Positions 54,836 through 63,195 of a DNA stretch of 64,000 nt are shown here, one piece after another. The notes under the pieces were generated by a model. The model saw only the letters and a list, made by a program, of their open reading frames with translations, had not been told where the DNA came from and ran no database searches. The position numbers and the translations under genes were made by a program. Every line of letters begins with the position of its first letter. Positions within the stretch are counted from its first letter, which is position 1. The stretch lies in assembly GCA_050250665.1 (NCBI GenBank), contig JBFWOF010000003.1, positions 87,294 to 151,293 of the forward strand, read 5' to 3'. Source of the DNA: JADKFD01 sp050250665 (lineage in GTDB: Bacteria > Pseudomonadota > Gammaproteobacteria > Xanthomonadales > SZUA-5).

Positions 54836-56083
54836 GTGCTGTATCAGATCCATGAGTTCCAGCGATCGCTGATGAGTCCTTTCGTCGCCTTCTCGGACGC
54901 AGCGGCGAAGATGTATTCCCAGCCGAGCAGTTTCATGTCGCGCCTTCCCGGCGCTTCCCGATTGGCCGCGACCTACGAACTGATGTACCGCATCGGCAAG
55001 GACTACGAAAAACCCGAGTTCGGCATCCGCAGCGTTGAATCCCACGGCCATCAGGTACCGATCGTCGAGTTCACCGTGCTGTCCAAGCCCTTCTGCAACC
55101 TGATCCGCTTCAAGCGCTTCTCCGATGATCCGGTGACCGTCAACGATCTGAAGGATGATCCACCGGTACTGGTGGTGGCGCCCTTGTCGGGCCATCACTC
55201 GACGCTGCTGCGCGATACCGTGCGCACGCTGCTCAAGGACCACAAGGTCTACGTCACCGACTGGGTCGATGCGCGCATGGTGCCGGCCGAGCAGGGCGCC
55301 TTCCACCTCGATGACTACATCGACTACATCCGCGAGTTCATCGCCCATATCGGCGCCGCGCGGCTGCATGTGGTCAGCGTCTGCCAGCCGACGGTGCCGG
55401 TGATGGCGGCGGTATCGCTGATGGCCAGCGACGGCGAGCAGTTGCCGCGCTCGCTGACGATGATGGGCGGCCCCCTCGACACCCGGGAAAGTCCGACCCA
55501 GGTCAATGACCTGGCCACCACCAAACCGCTCAGCTGGTTTCAGAACAACGTCATCCACGAAGTGCCGCGAAACTATCCGGGTTACCGGCGCAAGGTCTAT
55601 CCGGGCTTTCTGCAGCATGCCGGCTTTCTGGCGATGAACCCGAGCCGGCACATGTCCTCGCACTGGGATTTCTATCAGGATCTGCTGCGTGGAGACCTGG
55701 AAGACGCCGAATCGCATCGCAAGTTCTACGACGAATACAACGCCGTGCAGGACATGCCGGCCGAGTACTACCTCGACACCATCCGCGTGGTCTTCCAGGA
55801 ACATCTGCTGCCGCGCGGCGAATGGTATGTACGCGGCCAGCGCGTCGCCCCGGAAGCGATCAAGAACACCGCCATCTTCACCATCGAGGGTGAGCTCGAT
55901 GACATTTCCGGCGTCGGCCAGACCCAGGCCGCCCATGCCATGACGCCGGGTGTAGACCCCGCCAACAAGCGCGATCTGACCGTCAAGGGCGCCGGCCACT
56001 ACGGCATCTTCAGCGGCCGCCGCTGGCGCGAAGTGGTCTACCCGGAAGTACGTGCGTTCATTCGTCAGCACGTCGGGCCCTGA
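54836..56083 (+). CDS. phaZ: Intracellular polyhydroxyalkanoate depolymerase (PhaZ)
   Basis: Start taken as the GTG at 54836, eight bases after GGGGAG; it gives 415 residues, the normal intracellular PhaZ length. The active-site cysteine is Cys183 in VVSVCQPTVPVM, the same position used by the Cupriavidus (Ralstonia) enzyme PhaZ1. The C-terminal region ends with GAGHYGIFSGRRWRE. It hydrolyses the carbon store poly(3-hydroxybutyrate) inside the cell. Its stop codon TGA is the first base triplet of an 89-bp tandem repeat. Confidence 0.93.
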   Translation: MLYQIHEFQRSLMSPFVAFSDAAAKMYSQPSSFMSRLPGASRLAATYELMYRIGKDYEKPEFGIRSVESHGHQVPIVEFTVLSKPFCNLIRFKRFSDDPVTVNDLKDDPPVLVVAPLSGHHSTLLRDTVRTLLKDHKVYVTDWVDARMVPAEQGAFHLDDYIDYIREFIAHIGAARLHVVSVCQPTVPVMAAVSLMASDGEQLPRSLTMMGGPLDTRESPTQVNDLATTKPLSWFQNNVIHEVPRNYPGYRRKVYPGFLQHAGFLAMNPSRHMSSHWDFYQDLLRGDLEDAESHRKFYDEYNAVQDMPAEYYLDTIRVVFQEHLLPRGEWYVRGQRVAPEAIKNTAIFTIEGELDDISGVGQTQAAHAMTPGVDPANKRDLTVKGAGHYGIFSGRRWREVVYPEVRAFIRQHVGP

Positions 56084-56347
56084 GCCAGAGTGTGAGGTAG
56101 CGCGGCTCCGGCGCGCGGCGAATCGGCATGTGCGCCAGGGCTGTTCGCGCCGGCGGCCGCGGCATGGCCTGAGCCAGAGTGTGAGGTAGCGCAGCTCCGG
56201 CGCGCGGCGAATCGGGATGTGCGCCAGGGCTGTTCGCGCCGGCGGCCGCGGCATGCCCTGAGCCAGAGTGTGAGGTAGCGCAGCTCCGGCGCGCGGCGAA
56301 TCGGCATGTGCGCCAGGGCTGTTCGCGCCGGCGGCCGCGGCATGGCC
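56081..56347 (+). repeat. Three tandem copies of an 89-bp repeat, starting at the phaZ stop
   Basis: Unit starts TGAGCCAGAGTGTGAGGTAG; copies begin at 56081, 56170 and 56259 with about three substitutions between copies. Each carries CGGCGGCCGCGGCATG(C/G)CC at its end. Since 89 is not a multiple of three, it is not an in-frame coding repeat. Confidence 0.9.
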
Positions 56348-56530
56348 TGCCGGGCGCCGCGCGCTTGCCATCTCTGCGCGCAGCCCAGGCTCCCGGGCGC
56401 GCGGACCCGGCCTACGTCATCGCTCCGACATCGCCGTCGGTGAGCAAGTAGCCCGGGTAAGCCATAGGCGCACCCGGGGCTGTTCGGCGCACCACCCCAG
56501 GTGCGCTGGCGCTCACCTGGGCTACGACGA

Positions 56531-56556
56531 GCGTCCAGACAAGTCTGGACCTACAA
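56531..56556. repeat. 26-base palindromic repeat, second copy
   Basis: Identical to 44823-44848 (GCGTCCAGACAAGTCTGGAC then CTACAA), 11.7 kb away. Confidence 0.75.
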
Positions 56557-56577
56557 CAGCCCGCACATCGGTGCCCC

Positions 56578-56640
56578 AACAACCGACAACCGATATCCAA
56601 CAACCGACAACCGACAACCAACAACCAACAACCGACAACC
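56578..56640 (-). repeat. Nine-unit 7-bp tandem array (AACAACC/GACAACC), after the SDR stop
   Basis: Read on the minus strand the units are GGTTGTT or GGTTGTC, the same heptad as after degP. It starts within ten bases of the SDR stop codon, so it sits in the 3' region of a gene in both places. One unit is changed (GATATCC). Confidence 0.85.
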
Positions 56641-56646
56641 AACCCC

Positions 56647-57408
56647 TCAGACCGCAGTCATGCCGCCATCGATGGTCATGCTGTGTCCGGTCATGAAGGC
56701 GGCCTGCTCCGAGCACATCCAGAGCACGGCGCCGGCGATTTCCTCGACCTCGCCGATGCGCCCGATCGGATGCAGGCGGCGGATACCCTGCTCATCGGCC
56801 AGACCCTGATCGAGCATGCGCTGGTACATGGCGGTGCGGATGACACCGGGGCAGACCGCGTTGACGCGGATGCCGGCCTTGCCGTACTCGGCCGCCGCGC
56901 TCTTGGTCAGACCGATCACCGCATGTTTGCTGGCGCCATAGATGGCGTGCCTGGGGGCGCCGACCAATCCGGCCACCGACGCGGTATTGATGATGACGCC
57001 GTGACCCTGGGCCTTCATCACCTGCAATTCGGCACGCATGCAGGCCCACACGCCCTTGACGTTGATCGCCATCATGCGATCGAACAGGGCCTCGTCGGAT
57101 TCGCCCAGACGCGCGTTCTCTTCCTCGATACCGGCATTGTTGAAAGCGAAATCCAGGCTGCCGCCATAGCTCAGCGTCTGCGCCAGCAGCGACTCGATCT
57201 GTTCGACGCGGGTGACATCGGTGCGCACGAACCAGGCCTTGCCGCCCTGATCGACGATGGCCTGCGCCAACTGCGCCCCCGATTCGGCAATGTCGGCCAG
57301 CACCACCCTCGCACCTGCTGCCGCAAAGGCCAGCGCCGTGGCACTGCCGATGCCACCGGCGGCGCCGGTGATCAGCGCGGTGCGCCCGGCATAGTCATAT
57401 CGAGTCAT
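56647..57408 (-). CDS. Short-chain dehydrogenase/reductase
   Basis: Start at the ATG at 57408 (253 residues). Classical SDR: cofactor motif TGAAGGIG (14-21), NNAG (90-93), catalytic Ser144, Tyr157 and Lys161 (YGASK). An acidic residue after strand 2 (VVLADIAESG) suggests preference for NAD(H). The substrate is not determinable; since a PHB depolymerase precedes it, 3-hydroxybutyrate or acetoacetyl-type substrates are conceivable, but the gene is on the opposite strand and overlap of function is a guess. Divergent from an MHS-type transporter. Confidence 0.88.
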   Translation of the reverse strand: MTRYDYAGRTALITGAAGGIGSATALAFAAAGARVVLADIAESGAQLAQAIVDQGGKAWFVRTDVTRVEQIESLLAQTLSYGGSLDFAFNNAGIEEENARLGESDEALFDRMMAINVKGVWACMRAELQVMKAQGHGVIINTASVAGLVGAPRHAIYGASKHAVIGLTKSAAAEYGKAGIRVNAVCPGVIRTAMYQRMLDQGLADEQGIRRLHPIGRIGEVEEIAGAVLWMCSEQAAFMTGHSMTIDGGMTAV

Positions 57409-57520
57409 GGCAGGATTCCGGCAAATTCGAAGGCGCCGATGCTGTTGGATGCCGGCGCAGCGCGCAAGCCTGGGCGGCAAAGATGGCAGAATCCGCCGCC
57501 TGCCCGATGAACACACCACC

Positions 57521-58798
57521 ATGTCCAGCCCCGCGCGCGCCGCCTCCAACAGCACTTCCCGGGTGCTGTTCGCCAGCCTGATCGGCACCACCATCGAATT
57601 CTTCGATTTCTACATCTATGCCACGGCAGCGGTGCTGGTGTTTCCGCAACTGTTCTTCCCGGCCAGCGATCCGACCTCGGCCACGCTGCAATCGCTGGCG
57701 ACCTTCGCCCTGGCTTTCTTCGCGCGCCCGCTCGGATCGGCGCTGTTCGGGCATTTTGGCGACCGCATAGGCCGCAAGGCCACGCTGGTGGCGGCGCTGC
57801 TGACGATGGGGCTGTCCACCGTCGCCATCGGCCTGCTACCCACCTATGCCAGCATCGGCGTGGCCGCGCCCATCCTGCTGGCCCTGTGCAGATTGGGACA
57901 GGGCTTGGGACTGGGCGGTGAATGGGGTGGCGCCGTGCTGCTCGCCACCGAGAACGCGCCGCCGGGAAAGCGCGCCTGGTTCGGCATGTTCCCGCAGTTG
58001 GGCGCGCCGATCGGCTTTGTCTGCTCCACCGGCATCTTCCTGCTGCTGGGAGCGCTGCTGACCGAAGAGCAGTTGTTTGCCTGGGGCTGGCGCGTGCCCT
58101 TCCTGGCCAGCGCCGCGCTGGTCTGGGTGGGCCTGTACGTGCGCCTGCGCATCGAGGAAACGCCAGACTTCAAGAAGCTGGAAGCCCATGAACGCGTGCG
58201 TTTGCCACTGCTCTCGGTGATCACCGCACACCCGTTGACGCTGGTGCTGGGCACCGCCGCGGCGCTCGCCACCTTTGTGCTGTTCTATCTGATGACGGTG
58301 TTCACGCTGAGCTGGGGCACCTCGGCGCTGGGCTACAGCCGCCAGGATTTCCTGGAGTTGCAACTGCTGGCGGTGCTGTTCTTCGCCCTGACCATTCCGG
58401 TCTCGGCCTGGATCGCCGATCGCCACGGCCGGGCGCGCATGCTGATTGCCGCCAGTCTCGCCATCGCCGTATTCGGAGCGGCCTTCGCGCCCTGGTTCGG
58501 CTCCGGCTCCAGCCTGGGCGTACTGGTATTCCTGGCGGTGGGACTGGGCTTGATGGGGCTCACCTACGGCCCGCTGGGTACGGCGCTGGCCGAACTCTAT
58601 CCGACCGCAGTGCGCTACACCGGGGCCTCGTTGAGCTTCAATCTCGCCGGTATCTTCGGCGCCTCGCTGGCGCCCTACATCGCCACCTGGTTGGCCACCC
58701 ATCACGGCCTGGCAGCCGTCGGCTATTACCTGAGTGGCGCTGCCCTGCTGAGCGCTGGCGCCTTCATGCTGCTCTATCGCAAGCGCAAACCCAGCTGA
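57521..58798 (+). CDS. MFS transporter, metabolite:H+ symporter (MHS) family
   Basis: 425 residues with twelve predicted helices. Start at the ATG before MSSPARAAS, where hydrophobicity begins. Signature GHFGDRIGRKATL in loop 2-3 and ARPLGSALFGHFGDR are typical of the MHS subfamily (importers of organic acids, sugars or osmolytes such as proline/betaine and shikimate). GLGLGGEWGGAVLLATE in TM5 is also characteristic. The exact substrate is unknown. Divergent from the SDR gene; they may share regulation. Confidence 0.88.
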   Translation: MSSPARAASNSTSRVLFASLIGTTIEFFDFYIYATAAVLVFPQLFFPASDPTSATLQSLATFALAFFARPLGSALFGHFGDRIGRKATLVAALLTMGLSTVAIGLLPTYASIGVAAPILLALCRLGQGLGLGGEWGGAVLLATENAPPGKRAWFGMFPQLGAPIGFVCSTGIFLLLGALLTEEQLFAWGWRVPFLASAALVWVGLYVRLRIEETPDFKKLEAHERVRLPLLSVITAHPLTLVLGTAAALATFVLFYLMTVFTLSWGTSALGYSRQDFLELQLLAVLFFALTIPVSAWIADRHGRARMLIAASLAIAVFGAAFAPWFGSGSSLGVLVFLAVGLGLMGLTYGPLGTALAELYPTAVRYTGASLSFNLAGIFGASLAPYIATWLATHHGLAAVGYYLSGAALLSAGAFMLLYRKRKPS

Positions 58799-58810
58799 TT
58801 CAAGTGTCCA

Positions 58811-58885
58811 TGGAGGGCGCCGCGCTGCGGCGCCCTCCATGGCAGGAGATCAAGAGCGGCCGCGCAGGCGCGCGTCCCTCCTCTC
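58811..58885. repeat. Family C repeat
   Basis: GGAGGGCGCCGCGCTGCGGCG, then AAGAGCGGCCGCGCAGGCGCGCG, as in copies near 32046 and 35269, within the gap of convergent genes. Confidence 0.65.
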
Positions 58886-58905
58886 GGAATACATTGCACG
58901 CTGGC

Positions 58906-59658
58906 CTATCGTTCGGTCCTCGGCACAATCCCCGGCACACAACTGGGCACGCCATAGAGCGCGCCGAGAAAGGCGGAGCTGCCCATTTCGCCATTGGCGC
59001 GGCGCTCGTTATAGGCGGTCTTGCACTGGATCGGACAGCAGTTGCGGCCGCCTTTCCAGGGTTCGCTTTGATCGCAGGTAGGCACCTGGGTCACGCAGGA
59101 ATCAGGGTTGGCGTCCTCCACCGCCGTGCACGAGCGCCAGGTCTGTTCGCAGCGATCGAGCAGTGCCTGCGGTGTATCGGGATCATTCTGGTAGGACACC
59201 ATGCCGCCCCTGATCTGCACCAGCTTGCCGTCGACGGTGGCGACGTGCTCGACAATTTCCTTGGCGAAAGTCGGCAGGCACAGATGCACCGAATCGTCGG
59301 CACCGCGGCCCCAGCGCGCCCCCGGATGCTCACCCTTGCGGGCGTAATCGGCCAACACGCTGGTCACGGCATCCCGTTGCGCCTTCGGCAGGGAGCCCAG
59401 CAGCTTGCGATTGAGCGCACCCAGCGCCCGGCGGGCGCCGTCTTCGCTGGCGCAGAGCGGCGTCACCTCGGCGATATCGGGCACCCGCGCCGGCTCGATC
59501 CGGATCTGCTGCATGTCCTTGGCGGCGGCACAGGGCTTGTCGCTGAAGACGTCGGAGCCATCGCGGCTCTTGCACTTGTAGATGGTGTCTTCGGCAATGG
59601 CGGTGCCGGCGACGCCCAACAGCAGGAGCAGCAGCAGGCCGATAGGGATGCGCGTCAT
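58906..59658 (-). CDS. Exported DUF4124-type protein, cysteine-rich
   Basis: 250 residues with a clear signal peptide (~1-22) and an N-terminal DUF4124-like segment (YKCKSRDGSDVFSDKPC), a cell-envelope module of unknown role. The remainder is a cysteine-rich domain with at least eight further Cys (CEQTW, CVTQVPTC, CCPIQC), likely disulfide-bonded in the periplasm. No homology beyond DUF4124 recognised. Faces the hisS operon across a 200-base gap, divergently. Confidence 0.75.
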   Translation of the reverse strand: MTRIPIGLLLLLLLGVAGTAIAEDTIYKCKSRDGSDVFSDKPCAAAKDMQQIRIEPARVPDIAEVTPLCASEDGARRALGALNRKLLGSLPKAQRDAVTSVLADYARKGEHPGARWGRGADDSVHLCLPTFAKEIVEHVATVDGKLVQIRGGMVSYQNDPDTPQALLDRCEQTWRSCTAVEDANPDSCVTQVPTCDQSEPWKGGRNCCPIQCKTAYNERRANGEMGSSAFLGALYGVPSCVPGIVPRTER

Positions 59659-59863
59659 GGATGCAATCCGACTGAAGTCAGCCCGGAGTGTAGCAGTCTG
59701 CCGAAGCTGAAAAATCAGGCGGGAATGCAGCCGGGAGCGCGTTTACGATGAACGCGGCAGACTGAAAGGGCAGGCCTGGCTGGCGCCCGGACCTGCCGGG
59801 GGCGCGAACTCGACCCTGCTCGGTGTAGCCTACGCGGCCTTGTGTACTCTGCTTTGGCTGACC
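59659..59863. promoter_or_regulatory. Divergent region upstream of hisS
   Basis: 205 bases between divergent starts; must hold the hisS promoter. No ribosome site is clear just before the hisS ATG and no riboswitch-like structure was recognised. Confidence 0.4.
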
Positions 59864-61279
59864 ATGAGCATCTTGAAGCCCCGCACGCCCGCCGGCACCA
59901 TGGAATTGCTGCCGCTCGACCAGATCGCCTTTCAGGATCTGCTCGACACCATTCGCCGCAACTACGAGCGCTTTGGCTTCCTGCCGGTGGAAACGCCGGT
60001 ATTCGAGCTGTCCGATGTACTGTTGACCAAGAGCGGCGGCGAAACCGAACGCCAGGTCTATTTCGTGCAATCCACCGGCAGCCTGAAACAGGGTGATGCC
60101 CCGGAACTGGCCCTGCGTTTCGATCTGACCGTGCCGCTGGCTCGCTATGTGGCCGAGCACGAGCACCAGCTCAGCTTTCCTTTCCGCCGCTATCAGATGC
60201 AGCGGGTCTACCGCGGCGAAAGCGCCCAGCGCGGACGCTTCCGCGAGTTCTACCAGTGCGATATCGACATCATCGGCAAGGATGATCTGTCGATACGCTA
60301 CGACGCCGAAGTGGTGGCGGTCATCGCCAGCGTCTTCCGCGAACTCAGCGTTGGACCCTTCGTGATCCAGCTCAACAACCGCAAGCTGATGCGCGGCTTC
60401 TTCGAGCGCGCCGGTGTCGCCGATGTCGAACAGCAGACGCTGGTGCTGCGCGAGGTCGACAAGCTCGACAAGCGCGGTGCCGATTACGTACGGCGCACGC
60501 TGACCGGCGAGGGCTTCGCTCTGGCGCCAGAGCGGGTCGAGGACATTCTGGCCTTCGTGCAGCTGCGCTCCAGCAGTCACGCCCAGGCACTGGACATGCT
60601 GGCCGGCATCGGCGGCGGCAATGCCCAACTGGAGGAAGGCATCGCCGAGCTGACCGAGGTGCTGAATCTGGTCAAGGGCTTCGGCGTCGCCGAATCCAAC
60701 TACGCCCTGAACTTCTCGATTGCCCGCGGTCTGGACTACTACACCGGCACCGTCTACGAGACCATCCTGACCGACCACCCGCAGATCGGCAGCGTGTGCT
60801 CGGGCGGTCGCTATGAAAATCTCGCCAGCCACTACACCAAATCGAGGCTGCCCGGGGTCGGCATCTCCATCGGCGCCACCCGCCTCTATTTCCAGCTGCG
60901 GGAAGCCGGGTTGATTGGCACGGCCGAGAGTACCGTCCAGGTGCTGGTGACGCAGATGGACGCTGCGCTCATGCCGACCTACCTCGACATCGCCACCCAG
61001 TTGCGCAATGCCGGCATCAACACCGAACTGGTGCTGGATTCGGCCAAGCTTGGCAAGCAGCTCAAGTACGCCGACAAGGCCGGCATCCGCTTTGCGGTGA
61101 TCATCGGCGAGAACGAAGTCCAGACCCAGGCGGTGGTCATCAAGGACCTGATCAAACAGGAGCAGTTCGAGGTGCCGCGCGAGGAGCTGATCAAGGCCCT
61201 GCGGGTGGAAATCGAACAGGCCGAAGCTCTGGGTGAGCTGAAACGCCGCGGCCGCAAATCTTCAGATCACGACGCATGA
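59864..61279 (+). CDS. hisS: Histidyl-tRNA synthetase
   Basis: Start at the ATG at 59864 (471 residues, longer than E. coli HisRS at 424). Class II motifs: LRFDLTVPLARYVA (motif 2 region), YQMQRVYRGE, the histidine-binding RGLDYYTGTVYE and GGRYENL, and a C-terminal anticodon-binding domain (~355-471). It charges tRNA-His, whose gene with the required G-1 is at 24432. The last codons overlap the start of an ammonia-lyase gene by four bases (ATGA). The ribosome site before the ATG is weak. Confidence 0.93.
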   Translation: MSILKPRTPAGTMELLPLDQIAFQDLLDTIRRNYERFGFLPVETPVFELSDVLLTKSGGETERQVYFVQSTGSLKQGDAPELALRFDLTVPLARYVAEHEHQLSFPFRRYQMQRVYRGESAQRGRFREFYQCDIDIIGKDDLSIRYDAEVVAVIASVFRELSVGPFVIQLNNRKLMRGFFERAGVADVEQQTLVLREVDKLDKRGADYVRRTLTGEGFALAPERVEDILAFVQLRSSSHAQALDMLAGIGGGNAQLEEGIAELTEVLNLVKGFGVAESNYALNFSIARGLDYYTGTVYETILTDHPQIGSVCSGGRYENLASHYTKSRLPGVGISIGATRLYFQLREAGLIGTAESTVQVLVTQMDAALMPTYLDIATQLRNAGINTELVLDSAKLGKQLKYADKAGIRFAVIIGENEVQTQAVVIKDLIKQEQFEVPREELIKALRVEIEQAEALGELKRRGRKSSDHDA

Positions 61280-63195
61280 ACAACAAGGCCGGCAATCCCA
61301 AACCCATCGATCTCGACGGCAAGCGCCTGAGTCTGCAGGCGGTGCTGGATATCGCCGCCCGGCGGCGCCCGGTGCGTCTGTCCAAGGCCGCTCTGCGCAA
61401 GGTTCAGGTCAGCGCCGATTTTCTGGCGAAGGAGTTGCAGCGCGGGGAGCCGATCTACGGCGTCACCACCGGCTTCGGCTCGAACGCCGATCGTTTGCTC
61501 GAGGATTCGCGGCGGCGTCAGCGCGAGGACGACCAGCAACTGCCGATCGTGGCCGAGCTGCAGCGCAATCTGATCATCAGCCACGCCGTCTGTGTGGGTA
61601 ATCCGTTGCCGCTGGATCTGGTGCGTGCCATGCTCGCCATCCGCATCAACACGCTGTTGCGCGGCCATTCCGGCGTGCGCGTGGTCACGCTGGAGCGGCT
61701 CTGCGATCTGCTCAGGCTGGATCTGATCCCGGTGGTGCCGGAGAAGGGCTCGGTCGGCGCGAGCGGCGATCTGGCGCCGCTCTCGCATCTGGCGCTGGCG
61801 GTGATCGGCGAAGGCGAGGTCTTCGAGAATGGTCAGCGCGTGCCCGCGGCCGAGGCTCTGGCGCGGGCCGGGCTGGAACCGCTGACGTTGTCCTTCAAGG
61901 AAGGTCTGGCGCTGAACAACGGCACCGGCCAGATGCTGGCCTCGGCAATTCTGGCCGTGGGCCGGCTGGAGCACCTGGCCAAGCTGGCCGACATCAACGC
62001 GGCGCTGGCGCTGGAAGCCTTCTGTGGACGCTCCGCAGCCTTCGATGCCCGCGTGCATCAGCTGCGCCCGCACCCGGGTCAGATCTCGGCCGCCAGCAAT
62101 ATCCGCCATCTGGTGGCGGGATCGCGTCTGGTCGACATCCCCTATCACCGCGTACCGCGCTTCCATCCCTGGAGTCCGCAATCGTGGACCGGCGACGAGA
62201 GCGATCCACGCACCTTCGACGTGCGCTGGGATTACGTGCCCAAGGCGGAGCGCGGCGCCCGCTCGCGCCACTACCAGCGCCACCTGCCCTTCCGCGGCGG
62301 CAAGAAGATTCAGCCCCAGGACGCCTATTCGCTGCGCTGCGTGCCGCAGGTGCACGGCGCGGTCAAGGACACCCTGGAGCGGGTGCGCGAGATCGCCGAG
62401 ATCGAGCTGAACTCGGTCACCGACAATCCGCTGATCTTTCCCGAAGCGCGCGACGATGAGGATTGCGTGGTCTCGGCCGGCAACTTCCACGGCATGCCGA
62501 TCGCGCTGGCGCTGACCCAGCTCAAGTGTTGCATTCCGGTACTGGCCTCGATCAGCGAACGCCGCCTGGCCAAGCTGGTCGATCCGGCCACCAATGACGG
62601 ATTGCCGCCCTTCCTGATCGGCAACGAAGACGGCACCGATTCCGGCCACATGATCGTGCAGTACACGGCGGCGGCGCTGGTCAATGAACTGGCCACCAAG
62701 GCCCATCCGGCCACGGTCTATTCGATCCCGACGAGCGCCAATGCCGAGGACCATGTGTCCATGGGCACGACCGAAGCCCGGCATGTGCTGGAAATGCTCG
62801 GCGATCTGGAAAAGGTACTGGGCCTGGAGCTGCTGGTGGGCACGCAGGCTCTGGAATTCCGGCTGCAGATCCTGAGCGCCAGCTACACCCTGGCCACCAG
62901 CCTCGGTGTGCAGGCGCTGCGGTCGAAACTGCGCAACCTGTCGCAGGTCAGCCGCGAGGAGAGCGTGACCCTGGCCGAAGACGTCAAGCGCCTGCAGGCC
63001 GATCTCAAGCAGCTCAAGGACGCCCGTCCCGCCGCACCCATCGCTGCGGTACTGAAGCTGGTGCGTGAACGCGGCATCGAATTCCTCGCCCACGACCGCC
63101 TGCTGACCCCGGATCTGGAAAAAGCCATCGCCCTGGCCGAATCCGGCGAAGTGGTGGCCGTCGCCGAAGCCGCGATCGGCGAGTCGCTGCTGTAG
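61276..63195 (+). CDS. Histidine/aromatic amino acid ammonia-lyase family protein (MIO enzyme)
   Basis: 639 residues, against ~510 in typical HutH. It has the tyrosine YGVTTGFG (Tyr61), the MIO-forming Ala-Ser-Gly at 162-164 (GASGDLAPLSH), and RNLIISHAVC with the histidine used by histidine lyases (H103). NSVTDNPL and the SIPTSANAEDHVSMG C-terminal motif are also present. An insert of ~60 residues (~286-346, Arg/Trp/Pro-rich) breaks the usual RPHPGQI...QDAYSLRC junction, and the C-terminal end is longer. The active site suggests histidine as substrate (urocanate formation), but no hutU, hutI or hutG lies nearby. Overlaps hisS by four bases. Its TAG stop lies within a repeat. A repeat-derived or tyrosine-lyase role cannot be excluded. 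Confidence 0.85.
   Translation: MNNKAGNPKPIDLDGKRLSLQAVLDIAARRRPVRLSKAALRKVQVSADFLAKELQRGEPIYGVTTGFGSNADRLLEDSRRRQREDDQQLPIVAELQRNLIISHAVCVGNPLPLDLVRAMLAIRINTLLRGHSGVRVVTLERLCDLLRLDLIPVVPEKGSVGASGDLAPLSHLALAVIGEGEVFENGQRVPAAEALARAGLEPLTLSFKEGLALNNGTGQMLASAILAVGRLEHLAKLADINAALALEAFCGRSAAFDARVHQLRPHPGQISAASNIRHLVAGSRLVDIPYHRVPRFHPWSPQSWTGDESDPRTFDVRWDYVPKAERGARSRHYQRHLPFRGGKKIQPQDAYSLRCVPQVHGAVKDTLERVREIAEIELNSVTDNPLIFPEARDDEDCVVSAGNFHGMPIALALTQLKCCIPVLASISERRLAKLVDPATNDGLPPFLIGNEDGTDSGHMIVQYTAAALVNELATKAHPATVYSIPTSANAEDHVSMGTTEARHVLEMLGDLEKVLGLELLVGTQALEFRLQILSASYTLATSLGVQALRSKLRNLSQVSREESVTLAEDVKRLQADLKQLKDARPAAPIAAVLKLVRERGIEFLAHDRLLTPDLEKAIALAESGEVVAVAEAAIGESLL

Larger units (their letters stand above)
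56084..56646. repeat. phaZ-SDR gap: 89-bp tandem, palindrome and heptad array
   Basis: About 560 bases with no credible gene: the 89-bp tandem (56081-56347), a CCCGGGCGCGC-rich linker, GTAGCCCGGG-type sequence (~56449), the 26-base palindrome (56531-56556) and the heptad array (56578-56640). Confidence 0.75.

Noticed and set aside
56081..56347. CRISPR array
   Set aside because: The 89-bp units are directly abutting with no spacers of unique sequence and no cas genes are nearby.
54560..56371. Long minus-strand reading frame across phaZ and the 89-bp repeats
   Set aside because: It runs opposite the well-supported phaZ gene, is Arg/His/Ala-rich with repeat-derived segments, and has no family resemblance; it is a high-GC shadow frame.
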